Source of the DNA: Burkholderiaceae bacterium
GTDB taxonomy: Bacteria; Pseudomonadota; Gammaproteobacteria; Burkholderiales; Burkholderiaceae_C
Reading direction: 5' to 3'
DNA: 64,000 nt
NCBI GenBank assembly: GCA_030123545.1
Contig: CP126124.1
Coordinates: forward strand, 2,542,001-2,606,000
The notes below the pieces were generated by a model, which searched no databases, was not told the origin of the DNA, and saw only the letters and a program-made list of their open reading frames with translations. Of this stretch, positions 43,034-50,992 are shown in pieces. The position numbers and the translations under genes were made by a program. Every line of letters starts with the position of its first letter. Position 1 is the first letter of the stretch.

Positions 43034-43810
43034 ATGCTCAAATTCAAACACCTGCTGGCCGTCGGCTTCGCCGCGCTGCTCGCCGCCGCCCCTGCCGCCT
43101 GGGCCGGCGCGCGGCTGGACAAGATCATGGATGCGAAAGTGCTTCGGGTCGGCACGCCGGGCGACTACCGGCCGTTCGCGATCAAGGACGGTGCCGGCTA
43201 CTCCGGTCACGACGTCGACACGGTCGAAGCGCTGGCCAAGGTGCTGGGCGTGAAGATCGAGTGGGTGCCGACCAGCTGGCCGAACCTGATGAAGGATTTG
43301 CAGGCCGACAAGTTCGACGTGGCCGTCGGCGGCATCACGCGCAACGTGGCGCGCCTGCGCGTCGCGGCGATGCTGCCGGGCTACGCGCCGACCAGCAAGG
43401 TGGCGCTGGTGCGCGCGGCCGACAAGGACAAGTACAAGAGCCTGCAGGATCTGGACCAGCCCAACGTGCGCGTGATCAAGAACCCCGGCGGCACGAACGA
43501 GGCCTTCGTGCTCGAGCACCTGAAGGCGGCGCAGATCAGCACCGACCCGAACAACGCCGAAATCCCGGGGCTGATCGCCGAGGGCAAGGGCGACGTGATG
43601 ATCACCGAAACCTACGAGGCGCTGCACTACGCGAAGGCCGACCCGCGGCTGGCCGCGCTCTTCATCGACAAGCCGCTGACGCCGGTCAACTACGTGGGCT
43701 TCCTGATGCCGGACGACGACCCGGACTACCTGCGCGAGATGAACTTCGCCTGGGACCTGCTGGCCAAGCGCGGCACGCTGAAGGCCATCGACGACAAGTG
43801 GCTGCACTGA
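43034..43810 (+). CDS. periplasmic solute-binding-fold protein resembling cyclohexadienyl dehydratase (PheC)
   Basis: A 258-residue protein with a signal peptide (cleavage after AAAPAAWA, near 24) and a type 3 solute-binding fold. Several blocks match periplasmic cyclohexadienyl dehydratase rather than general amino-acid binders: LDKIMDAKVLRVGTPGDYRPF, VPTSWPNLMKDLQADKFDVA, DQPNVRVIKNPGGTNEAF and DVMITETYEAL. Glu195 in YEAL aligns with the catalytic glutamate I remember for PheC. No ABC permease or ATPase gene is nearby, which also favours an enzyme. It could make phenylpyruvate from prephenate in the periplasm. An amino-acid binding role is the alternative. Confidence 0.75.
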   Translation: MLKFKHLLAVGFAALLAAAPAAWAGARLDKIMDAKVLRVGTPGDYRPFAIKDGAGYSGHDVDTVEALAKVLGVKIEWVPTSWPNLMKDLQADKFDVAVGGITRNVARLRVAAMLPGYAPTSKVALVRAADKDKYKSLQDLDQPNVRVIKNPGGTNEAFVLEHLKAAQISTDPNNAEIPGLIAEGKGDVMITETYEALHYAKADPRLAALFIDKPLTPVNYVGFLMPDDDPDYLREMNFAWDLLAKRGTLKAIDDKWLH

Positions 43811-43856
43811 GCGGCTGCGCAGCGAAGCCGCGCCGGACGCGCCGGCCGGCGCGCCG

Positions 43857-44123
43857 TCAGCCTCCAGTCACCGGCGGAAAGAACGCGACCTCGGCCGCGT
43901 CGGTGAGCGCGGCGTCCTCGTCGCACATCACGTGATCGAGCGCGATGCGCACCGCGCGGCCGCGCGCCAGCACCCGGGCATGGGCGCCGCCGCGCGCGAT
44001 CAACTCGTCGCGCAGCGCGCCGACCGTGCCGGCCGCGGTCGAGACCGCCTCCTGCTCCTGGCCGATGCCCTCGCGCACGCTGGCGAAGTAGCGGACCGTG
44101 ACGTTGCGCGCTGCATCACTCAT
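43857..44123 (-). CDS. moaD: molybdopterin synthase sulfur carrier subunit
   Basis: An 88-residue ubiquitin-like protein that carries sulfur as a C-terminal thiocarboxylate. It ends in the required Gly-Gly (EVAFFPPVTGG) and has VRYFASVRE near the N-terminus. The start is the ATG at 44121-44123. It follows moeA, from which an R1 repeat separates it. Confidence 0.94.
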   Translation of the reverse strand: MSDAARNVTVRYFASVREGIGQEQEAVSTAAGTVGALRDELIARGGAHARVLARGRAVRIALDHVMCDEDAALTDAAEVAFFPPVTGG

Positions 44124-44210
44124 ATCAGTGTTCCATGGTGCGTCGCACCACCCGCGGCGAATGAAGCCCAATGAGACCAGTGGCCGCGGAGCAGGCCGTT
44201 TCAGCGACCG

Positions 44211-44300
44211 CCGCGGATCGGGCTTGGCCCGGCCGCTGGCGGTGCCCCCTTGCGAGGGGGTTGGCGGAGCGACACGAAGTGCGCGAAGACTGGGGGTGTT
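44211..44300 (+). repeat. R1 repeat copy C (between moeA and moaD)
   Basis: The copy begins CCGCGGATCGGGCTTGGCCC, has a hairpin GCCCCCTTGCGAGGGGGT (44244-44261), the core GCGACACGAAGTGCGCGA, and a closing TGGGGGTG. It ends directly at the moeA stop codon (complement of 44301-44303). Confidence 0.75.
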
Positions 44301-45524
44301 TCATCCCAGCAACTCCGCGAACGGAATGAACTGCACCGTGTCGCCGGCCTTGATGGCTTGGCCGGGCGGGTTGTCGACCACGCCGTCGCCCCAGACCATC
44401 GAAGTCAGCACGCCGGAACTCTGATTCCGGAACAGGTCGAGCCCGCCCTGCGCGTTGCGCCGCACGCGCATGAATTCGCGGCGCCGGTCCGCGCGCGGCC
44501 AGTCGAAGTCGGCGCGCAGCGCGATCGGCTCCACCGCGACCCGGGTCGCGCCCTGCAGCCGCAGCAGGAACGGACGCACCAGCAGCAGGAAGGTGATGAA
44601 GCTCGACACCGGATTGCCCGGCAGGCCGATGAAATGCGCCGCGCCGACGCGGCCGTATGCAAACGGCTTGCCGGGCTTGATCGCGATGCTCCAGAGGTCC
44701 AGTGTGCCGAGTTGCTGCACCGCCGGTTTGACGTGATCTTCCTCGCCGACCGAGACGCCGCCGCTGGTCAGGATCAGGTCGCTCGTGGCCGACGCGCGCT
44801 CCAGCGCCGCCAGCGTCGCGGCGCGGGTGTCGGGCACGATGCCGAGGTCGTTCACCTCGCAACCGAGGCGCGCCAGCAGCCGCCGCAGGAAGAACCGGTT
44901 CGAGTTGTAGATCGCGCCGGGCCGCATGTCTTGCGGCGGCACCTCGCCCGGCATCACCAGTTCATCCCCGGTCGAGAACAGCCCGACGCGCGGGCGCCGC
45001 GCGACCGGCAGCCGAGCGAGGCCGATCCCGGCGGCGAGACCGACACCGGCCGGATCCAGGCGCTGGCCCTTCGCGAGCACGACCGCGCCACGCGTCACGT
45101 CCTCGCCGGCGCGGCGTATCCATTGGCCGGGTGTCGGCGCGCGGCCGATGCGCACCACGCCATCGCGAATTGGCGCGCAGTCCTCCTGCATCACGATCGC
45201 GTCGGCGCCGCTCGGCACCGGCGCGCCGGTGAAGATGCGCGCGACCGTGCCCACCTCGAGCGGCGTGCCGCTGCTGCCGGCCGGAATGCGCTGCGACACC
45301 GGCAATTCGGCACCGGCCACGGCCTCGGCCGCGCGCACCGCGTAGCCGTCCATCGCGCTGTTGTCCTGCGGTGGCACCTGCAACGCCGACACCAGATCGG
45401 CGGCCAGCACGCGGCCGTCGGCATCGAAGGTCGACACCTCCTCGGCCGCCAGCGGGTCGGCATGGCGCAGCAGCGATGCCAGCGCATCGTCCAGCGATTG
45501 CAATGGTGGGCGCGAGGCGTTCAT
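44301..45524 (-). CDS. moeA: molybdopterin molybdenumtransferase
   Basis: Inserts molybdate into adenylylated molybdopterin. The 407-residue protein has QVPPQDNSAMDGYAVRA, the GTV-ARIFTGAPVPSGADAIV segment, the central LFSTGDELVMPGE and LTSGGVSVGEEDH blocks, and a C-terminal domain IV ending FIPFAELLG. The start is the ATG complementary to 45522-45524. It is 7 bases behind mobB. Confidence 0.96.
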   Translation of the reverse strand: MNASRPPLQSLDDALASLLRHADPLAAEEVSTFDADGRVLAADLVSALQVPPQDNSAMDGYAVRAAEAVAGAELPVSQRIPAGSSGTPLEVGTVARIFTGAPVPSGADAIVMQEDCAPIRDGVVRIGRAPTPGQWIRRAGEDVTRGAVVLAKGQRLDPAGVGLAAGIGLARLPVARRPRVGLFSTGDELVMPGEVPPQDMRPGAIYNSNRFFLRRLLARLGCEVNDLGIVPDTRAATLAALERASATSDLILTSGGVSVGEEDHVKPAVQQLGTLDLWSIAIKPGKPFAYGRVGAAHFIGLPGNPVSSFITFLLLVRPFLLRLQGATRVAVEPIALRADFDWPRADRRREFMRVRRNAQGGLDLFRNQSSGVLTSMVWGDGVVDNPPGQAIKAGDTVQFIPFAELLG

Positions 45525-45531
45525 TGGTGGT

Positions 45532-46065
45532 TCATTGCGCGATAGGCAGCGAGTAGGAGAACTGCGCCGCATTGTCGATCAACCATGCGGCCAGCGCCTG
45601 CGGCGCGTTCAAATCCAGCACCGGCCGCGCGGTAGGTTGCGGCAGACTATCCGGCGAATCGGTGGCGACCGCGACCACCATGTCGTCCTGCGGGTAGCGC
45701 AACGGCTTGTTCGTTGCGGCGCGCCAGACCTCGATCTTCGGCAGGCTCCCGTGCTTGAAGCCCTCCACCAGCACCCAGTCGACCGCGGGGTCGAGCGCTG
45801 CGATCAGGCCGTGCAGCGACAGTTCGGTGGGGTTTGCGAATTCGCGCATCAGCGCCAAGCGCCGGTCCGACGCGACCAGCACCTCGTAGGCGCCGGCCTG
45901 GCGGTGCCGCCAGCTGTCCTTGCCCGGATGGTCGATGTCGAAGCCATGGTGCGCGTGCTTGATCACCGACACGCGCAGACCAAGGCTCTTGAGCGCGCCG
46001 ATCAGTCCCGTGGCCAGCGTGGTCTTGCCCGAACCCGAGTAGCCGGCCAGGCCGACGACCTTCAT
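45532..46065 (-). CDS. mobB: molybdopterin-guanine dinucleotide biosynthesis adapter MobB
   Basis: A 177-residue P-loop GTPase that helps attach GMP to molybdopterin. The P-loop is GYSGSGKTT (residues 8-16). SVIKHAHHGFDIDHPGKDSW and LVEGFKHGSLPKIEV are family motifs. It is upstream of moeA (7 bases) and downstream of thrC. Confidence 0.95.
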   Translation of the reverse strand: MKVVGLAGYSGSGKTTLATGLIGALKSLGLRVSVIKHAHHGFDIDHPGKDSWRHRQAGAYEVLVASDRRLALMREFANPTELSLHGLIAALDPAVDWVLVEGFKHGSLPKIEVWRAATNKPLRYPQDDMVVAVATDSPDSLPQPTARPVLDLNAPQALAAWLIDNAAQFSYSLPIAQ

Positions 46066-46083
46066 CCGCGCAGCTCCGGTTTA

Positions 46084-46141
46084 CTATCAAAGCAATAGCT
46101 GCATGTGAAGATGCTGCCTCGGCTTCGGCCGCTTTTCATCT
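46084..46141 (+). repeat. R2 repeat copy 5 (thrC/mobB gap)
   Basis: The head ACTAT-N7-ATAGC is at 46084-46100, and the tail CTCGGCTTCGGCCGCTTTTC runs on to about 46141. The tail reaches the last codons of thrC, which end at 46136. Confidence 0.65.
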
Positions 46142-47656
46142 GCATTCCCGGGCTATGTAGGCCTGCACCGCGCTCGCGTCCGCCACCATCTGCACCACGC
46201 GGCGCGGCAACTCTTCGAGCCCGATGAGCTGCGCGGGGCGCTCCGGCTCGCGGCCCAGCGCCTCTTGAATAGTCTGCGCGAACTTCACCGGCAGCGCGGT
46301 CTCGAGCACGACCATCGGAACGCCAGGATCGAGGTGCTCGCGCGCGACCTTCACGCCGTCGGCGGTGTGCGGATCGATGGTCACGCCGAAGCGCGCCTCG
46401 GTATCGCGGATCACCCTGATCCGGTCCGCGTGCGTGCTGCGCCCGCTGGCAAAGCCGAAGCGCGATGCGGCCTGCGCGAACAGCGGGTCGGCGCCGAGGT
46501 CGAAGCGCCCTTCCCGCGCCAGCTGCTCGCCGAACAGCGCGCGAATACGTGCCGCCGCGCCGTCATCGTGCCCAAGCAGGTCGAACACGAAGCGCTCGAA
46601 GTTGCTCGCCTTCGAGATGTCCATCGACGGGCTCGAGGTCTCGTGCGTGTCGGCGCCGGCGCGCACCCGGTACACGCCGGTGCGGAAGAACTCGTCGAGC
46701 ACGTCGTTCTCGTTGGTCGCGACCACCAGCCGCTTGATCGGCAAGCCCATCATGCGCGCGACATGGCCGGCGCAGACGTTGCCGAAGTTGCCGCTGGGGA
46801 CGGTGAAGCTGACGGATGTGGCCCCCACGCTTTTCACTTCGTGTAATGCGCTGCCCCCCGAGGGGGCTAATTTTCCTAGGGGCGGCCCGTCGGAAAATTG
46901 CCCTGCATCGTTGGAGGTTGCTTGAAAGTACCCGGCGAAGTAGTAGACCACCTGCGCCAGCAGCCGCGCCCAGTTGATCGAGTTGACGGTGCCTACGAAA
47001 TACCGGCGCTTGAACGCGAGGTCGCCCGACACCGCCTTCACGATATCCTGGCAGTCGTCGAACACGCCCTGGACCGCGATGTTGTGGATGTTGTCGTCCT
47101 GCAGGCTGTACATCTGCGCCTGCTGGAACGGGCTCATGCGCCCCTGCGGGCTCAGCATGAACACGCGGATGCCCTGCTTGCCGCGCATCGCGTACTCGGC
47201 CGCGCTGCCGGTATCGCCGCTGGTCGCGCCCAGGATGTTCATCCGCGCGCCGCGGCGGCGCAGTTCGTACTCGAACAGGTTGCCGAGCAGCTGCATCGCG
47301 ATGTCCTTGAACGCGAGCGTCGGGCCGTTCGACAGCGCTTCGATGAACAATCCGTCTTCCAGCGGCTTCAGCGGCGTGACCTGCGCCGTGCCGAACGCCT
47401 CGGCGGTATAGGTCTTCGCGCAGATCGCGCGCAGGTCGTCCGCCGGAATGTCGTCGATGTACAGCGACAGGATCTCGAACGCGAGCGCGGCGTAGCCTTG
47501 CGTAGCATGGACCCGGCGCAGCGCCGCCAGCTTGGCTGCGTCGATCTGCGGGTAATGCCCCGGCAGGTACAGCCCGCCGTCGGGTGCCAAGCCTTCGAGC
47601 AGGATGTCGCAGAAGCGGCATGGCGCGGCGTCGCCGCGGGTCGACAGGTATCTCAT
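46136..47656 (-). CDS. thrC: threonine synthase, with in-frame repeat insertion
   Basis: PLP enzyme that converts O-phosphohomoserine to threonine. The 506-residue protein starts MRYLSTRGDAAPCRFCDILL, has the PLP lysine in NGPTLAFKDIAMQ and the phosphate-binding GATSGDTGSAAEYAM, and later VPSGNFGNVCAGHVARM. Between YYFAGYFQATSND and VSFTVPSGNF, where the family normally has only a few residues, lie about 28 extra residues (near 253-280). They are encoded by an R1 repeat plus an AATTTTCC/GGAAAATT inverted repeat. The reading frame stays open, so the enzyme may still work with a surface loop. Confidence 0.93.
   Translation of the reverse strand: MRYLSTRGDAAPCRFCDILLEGLAPDGGLYLPGHYPQIDAAKLAALRRVHATQGYAALAFEILSLYIDDIPADDLRAICAKTYTAEAFGTAQVTPLKPLEDGLFIEALSNGPTLAFKDIAMQLLGNLFEYELRRRGARMNILGATSGDTGSAAEYAMRGKQGIRVFMLSPQGRMSPFQQAQMYSLQDDNIHNIAVQGVFDDCQDIVKAVSGDLAFKRRYFVGTVNSINWARLLAQVVYYFAGYFQATSNDAGQFSDGPPLGKLAPSGGSALHEVKSVGATSVSFTVPSGNFGNVCAGHVARMMGLPIKRLVVATNENDVLDEFFRTGVYRVRAGADTHETSSPSMDISKASNFERFVFDLLGHDDGAAARIRALFGEQLAREGRFDLGADPLFAQAASRFGFASGRSTHADRIRVIRDTEARFGVTIDPHTADGVKVAREHLDPGVPMVVLETALPVKFAQTIQEALGREPERPAQLIGLEELPRRVVQMVADASAVQAYIARECR
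46818..46900 (-). repeat. R1 repeat copy A inside thrC
   Basis: On the minus strand GCCCCCTCGGGGGGC, then the core TTACACGAAGTGAAAAGCG and a closing TGGGGGC span 46821-46867. Next to it lies an 8-bp inverted repeat AATTTTCC (46869-46876) and GGAAAATT (46892-46899). The whole block is translated as part of threonine synthase. Confidence 0.75.
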
Positions 47657-47733
47657 CTCAGCCTTTCGTCACGCGGCGAGATCGGCGACGTTCACCGCGC
47701 AGGGCGAGCGCAGCGAAGCCAGGCTCCGGGCGC

Positions 47734-47816
47734 CCGCGGATCCGGCTGCGCCGGTCCGCCAGGCGCGCCCCTTGAGGGGGATTCGAGCGACACGAAGTGC
47801 GCGAGAAACGGGGGGG
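47734..47816 (+). repeat. R1 repeat copy B (between hom and thrC)
   Basis: Begins CCGCGGATCCGGCTGCGCC, then GCCCCTTGAGGGGG, the core GCGACACGAAGTGCGCGAG, and closes with seven G. It abuts the hom stop codon (complement of 47817-47819), exactly as copy C abuts moeA. Confidence 0.75.
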
Positions 47817-49160
47817 TCAATTCAGTTCTTCCTTGCGGATGCGGATGATGGTCGCGAGCACGCTGGGCAATGCCTGCATGCGCGCGATCGCCTCGTCCAT
47901 CGTGCCTTCGCGCGTCTCATGGGTCAGGATGATCAGGTCGGTCTGCGGCACCGCTTGTGCGGTCGGATCGCCGTCCTCGCCGACCAGTTCGTCGGCCTCG
48001 CGCTGCAGCACCGCGTCGATGCTGATGCCGGCGTCGGCGACGATGCCGGTCACGCGCGCGAGCACGCCGGCCTCGTCGGCGACGCGCAGCCGCAGGTAGT
48101 AGCTGGTGACGACCTCGCTCATCGGCAGCACGGAGAGGCTGCTCATCGCGTGCGGATGGAACGCCAGGTGCGGCACGCGCTGCGCGGCGTCGGCGGTGTG
48201 CAGCCGCGTGATGTCGACCAGATCCGCGATCACCGCGCTGGCGGTCGGCTCGCTACCGGCGCCCTTTCCGTAGTACAGCGTGGTGCCGACCGCGTCGCCC
48301 TGCACCACGATCGCGTTCATCGCGCCCTCGACGTTCGCGATCAGCCGCCGCGCCGGCACCAGGCTCGGGTGCACGCGCAGCTCGATGCCCTGCGCGGTGC
48401 GCTTGGTGATGCCGAGCAGCTTGATCCGGTAGCCGAGCTGCTCGGCGTAGCGGATGTCGGTCGCCGCGAGCTTGGAGATGCCTTCGACATGGGCGCGGTC
48501 GAACTGCACCGGAATGCCGAACGCGATCGCCGACATGATGGTCGCCTTGTGCGCCGCGTCGATGCCCTCGATGTCGAAGGTCGGATCGGCCTCGGCATAG
48601 CCCAGGCGCTGCGCGTCGGCCAGCGCCGCCGCGAAGTCCAACCCCTTGCTGCGCATCTCGGACAGGATGAAATTCGTCGTGCCGTTGATGATGCCGGCGA
48701 TCCACTCGATGCGGTTCGCGGTCAGGCCCTCGCGCAGCGCCTTGATGATCGGCACGCCGCCGGCGACCGCCGCCTCGAAGCCGACCATCACGCCCTTGGC
48801 CGACGCGGCCTCGAAGATCTCGGTGCCGTGCACCGCCAGCAGCGCCTTGTTCGCGGTGACCACATGCTTGCCGGCCGCGATGGCTTCCAGCACCAGCGTG
48901 CGCGCGATGCCGTAGCCGCCGATCAGCTCGATCACGATGTCGATGTTCGGGTCGGCAATCACCGCGCGCGCGTCGCTCAGCACGCGCGCGCGGCCGCCCA
49001 CCAGCTTTTCCGCGCGTTGCGTGTCGAGGTCGGCGACCGTCGCGATCGCGATGCCGCGGCCGGCGCGGCTGCGTATCTCGTCCTGGTTGCGCGCGAGCAC
49101 CTCGAACACGCCGCTGCCCACGGTGCCTATGCCGAGCAGGCCCACTTGGATCGGTTTCAT
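47817..49160 (-). CDS. hom: homoserine dehydrogenase
   Basis: Reduces aspartate semialdehyde to homoserine for threonine and methionine. The 447-residue protein has the NAD(P) fold VGLLGIGTVGSGVFEVL, GYGIARTLVLEAIAAGKHVVTANK, the catalytic lysine region GADPTFDIEGIDAAHK-like (EADPTFDIEGIDAAHKATIM), and a C-terminal ACT domain (YYLRLRVADEAGVLARV) for feedback by threonine. The start is the ATG at 49158-49160; an adjacent ATG at 49161-49163 would add one Met. It lies between alaA and thrC in an amino-acid operon. Confidence 0.97.
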   Translation of the reverse strand: MKPIQVGLLGIGTVGSGVFEVLARNQDEIRSRAGRGIAIATVADLDTQRAEKLVGGRARVLSDARAVIADPNIDIVIELIGGYGIARTLVLEAIAAGKHVVTANKALLAVHGTEIFEAASAKGVMVGFEAAVAGGVPIIKALREGLTANRIEWIAGIINGTTNFILSEMRSKGLDFAAALADAQRLGYAEADPTFDIEGIDAAHKATIMSAIAFGIPVQFDRAHVEGISKLAATDIRYAEQLGYRIKLLGITKRTAQGIELRVHPSLVPARRLIANVEGAMNAIVVQGDAVGTTLYYGKGAGSEPTASAVIADLVDITRLHTADAAQRVPHLAFHPHAMSSLSVLPMSEVVTSYYLRLRVADEAGVLARVTGIVADAGISIDAVLQREADELVGEDGDPTAQAVPQTDLIILTHETREGTMDEAIARMQALPSVLATIIRIRKEELN

Positions 49161-49167
49161 CATTTCT

Positions 49168-49228
49168 TCAAACAAAAAGCGGCCAAAGCCAAGGCGTCGC
49201 CTGCGTTATATGCTACGTTTTCTATAGC
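49168..49228 (-). repeat. R2 repeat copy 6 (alaA/hom junction)
   Basis: On the minus strand GCTAT-N7-GTAGC (complement of 49212-49228) is followed by ACGCCTTGGCTTTGGCCGC and TTTTTGTTTG. It is nearly parallel to copy 5. The last codons and stop of alaA lie in its head. Confidence 0.65.
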
Positions 49229-50429
49229 GCTCCAGGAATCCGGCGATGCGGCCGATCGCGTCGCGCAGCTCGTCCTCATGCGGCAGGAACACCATGCGGA
49301 AATGCTGCTGGTCCGGATAGTTGAAGCCGGTGCCCTGCACCAGCATCACGCGCGTCGCGCGCAGCAGGTCGAGGAAGAACTGGCGGTCGTCCTGGATCGG
49401 GTACACCGCCGGGTCGAGCTTAGGGAACATGTACAGCGCGGCGTTCGGCCGCACGCAGCTCACGCCCGGAATCGCGCTGATCAGCTCGTACGCCAGATCG
49501 CGTTGGCGCTTGAGGCGCCCGCCCTCGCCGACCAGCTCGTTGATGCTCTGGTAGCCGCCCAAGGCGGTCTGGATCGCCCACTGGCCGGGGACGTTCGCGC
49601 ACAGCTTCATGTTCGAGAGCATGTTCAGGCCCTCGATGTAGTCGGCCGCCGCAGCCTTGTCGCCCGACACCACCAGCCAGCCGGCGCGGTAGCCGCAGGA
49701 GCGGTAGCTCTTGGACAGCGAATTGAAGGTGAGCGTCAGCACGTCGGTCGACAGGCTCGCGAGCGCGGTGTGCCGGCCCCCGTCGTACAGCACCTTGTCG
49801 TACACCTCGTCGGCGAGCAGCACCAGCTCGTGTTCGCGCGCCAGATCGACGATCGCGCGCAGTGTCTCCGCCGGGTACAGCACGCCGGTCGGGTTGTTCG
49901 GGTTGATCACGACGATGCCGCGCGTGCGCGGCGTGATCTTCGCGCGCATGTCGTCCAGATCCGGCAGCCAGCCGCGCGCCTCGTCGCAGCGATAGTGCAC
50001 CGGCCGCCCGCCCGCGAGGCTGGTGACCGCGGTCCACAGCGGGTAGTCGGGCGACGGCAGCAGCAGTTCGTCGCCGTCGTCGAGCAGCGCGTTCGTCGCC
50101 ATCGCGATCTGCTCGCTCGCACCGTTGCCGAGGTAGACGTCGTCGAGCGCGACGCCGGCCACGCCCTGCTGCTGGCTGTAGTGCATCACCGCCTTGCGCG
50201 CGGCGAAGATGCCCTTGCTGTCGGAGTAGCCGGATGAAGTCGGCAGGTTGCGGATCATGTCCTGCTGCACCTCTTCGGGCGCATCGAAGCCGAACGGCGC
50301 GAGGTTGCCGATGTTGAGCTTGATGATCTTGTGGCCCTCGTCCTCCATCTGCCGGGCCGCGTCCATGATGGGACCGCGGATGTCGTAGAGCACGTTCGCC
50401 AGCTTGGCCGATTTGTGAATCCTGTTCAA
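49206..50429 (-). CDS. alaA: alanine transaminase, AlaA type
   Basis: PLP enzyme interconverting pyruvate/glutamate and alanine/2-oxoglutarate. The 407-residue protein matches AlaA along its length: KSAKLANVLYDIRGPIMDAA, NIGNLAPFGFDAPEE, INPNNPTGVLYP and the PLP lysine in FNSLSKSYRSCGYRAGW. No ATG is available at the expected N-terminus. A TTG complementary to 50427-50429 (MNRIHKSAKLAN) with GAGAGGG just upstream is chosen; another TTG is four codons earlier. The last residues are encoded by an R2 repeat. Confidence 0.92.
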   Translation of the reverse strand: MNRIHKSAKLANVLYDIRGPIMDAARQMEDEGHKIIKLNIGNLAPFGFDAPEEVQQDMIRNLPTSSGYSDSKGIFAARKAVMHYSQQQGVAGVALDDVYLGNGASEQIAMATNALLDDGDELLLPSPDYPLWTAVTSLAGGRPVHYRCDEARGWLPDLDDMRAKITPRTRGIVVINPNNPTGVLYPAETLRAIVDLAREHELVLLADEVYDKVLYDGGRHTALASLSTDVLTLTFNSLSKSYRSCGYRAGWLVVSGDKAAAADYIEGLNMLSNMKLCANVPGQWAIQTALGGYQSINELVGEGGRLKRQRDLAYELISAIPGVSCVRPNAALYMFPKLDPAVYPIQDDRQFFLDLLRATRVMLVQGTGFNYPDQQHFRMVFLPHEDELRDAIGRIAGFLERYRKRSI

Positions 50430-50503
50430 TGTCCCTCTCAATGGCCCTGCAAGGGGCGCCGCCTGGGTGAAAGCCTACAATTGAACCACAGTTGAGAACC
50501 ACG

Positions 50504-50881
50504 ATGAAGCTGCATGCCGACCTGCCCGACGCCCAGTCCGTGACGGGCTACGGCCCGGGCTGGATCACGGTCGGCGGCGAGCGCATCGAGACCAGCTTGA
50601 TCGTCGGCTCGCGCGGAGAGCGGATCGCCTGGCCCTGCAGCGACTTCGACGATTTGACCCCGGCCCTGTTCGAGCGGCTGGCCGGACTCGACGCGGAACT
50701 GGTGATCTTCGGCAGCGGCACGCGGCTGCGCTTTCCGCCGCCGGCCTGGACCGCGCCGCTGATGGCGCGCCGCATCGGCCTGGAGACCATGGACACCGCC
50801 GCCGCCTGCCGCACCTACAACATCCTGGCCGGCGAAGGCCGGCACGTGGTTGCGGCGCTGCTGATCGAGCCCGCGCGCTGA
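50504..50881 (+). CDS. Mth938-like (DUF498) domain protein
   Basis: A 125-residue protein of the Mth938/NDUFAF3 fold. YGPGWITVGGERIETSLIVG, ELVIFGSGTRLRFPP and GLETMDTAAACRTYNILAGE are typical. The human relative helps assemble respiratory complex I, but bacterial members have no settled role. It is divergent from alaA. The ATG at 50504 is preferred over a start 12 bases upstream. Confidence 0.88.
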   Translation: MKLHADLPDAQSVTGYGPGWITVGGERIETSLIVGSRGERIAWPCSDFDDLTPALFERLAGLDAELVIFGSGTRLRFPPPAWTAPLMARRIGLETMDTAAACRTYNILAGEGRHVVAALLIEPAR

Positions 50882-50992
50882 GCATGGCAACGGCTTTGGG
50901 GTAAAATCGATAGGTTCGCGGGTGCGCCTCGCCCCCCTCGAGGCCCGCCCTTCTTAACGACAAGAACCTGTCACACGAGACCCCCCAATCCC

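Noticed and set aside
47604..50237. Plus-strand open frame of 877 codons opposite hom and alaA
   Set aside because: It spans two recognised genes and two repeats on the other strand. The protein is Arg/His/Ala/Asp-rich without domains. This is a codon-bias shadow.
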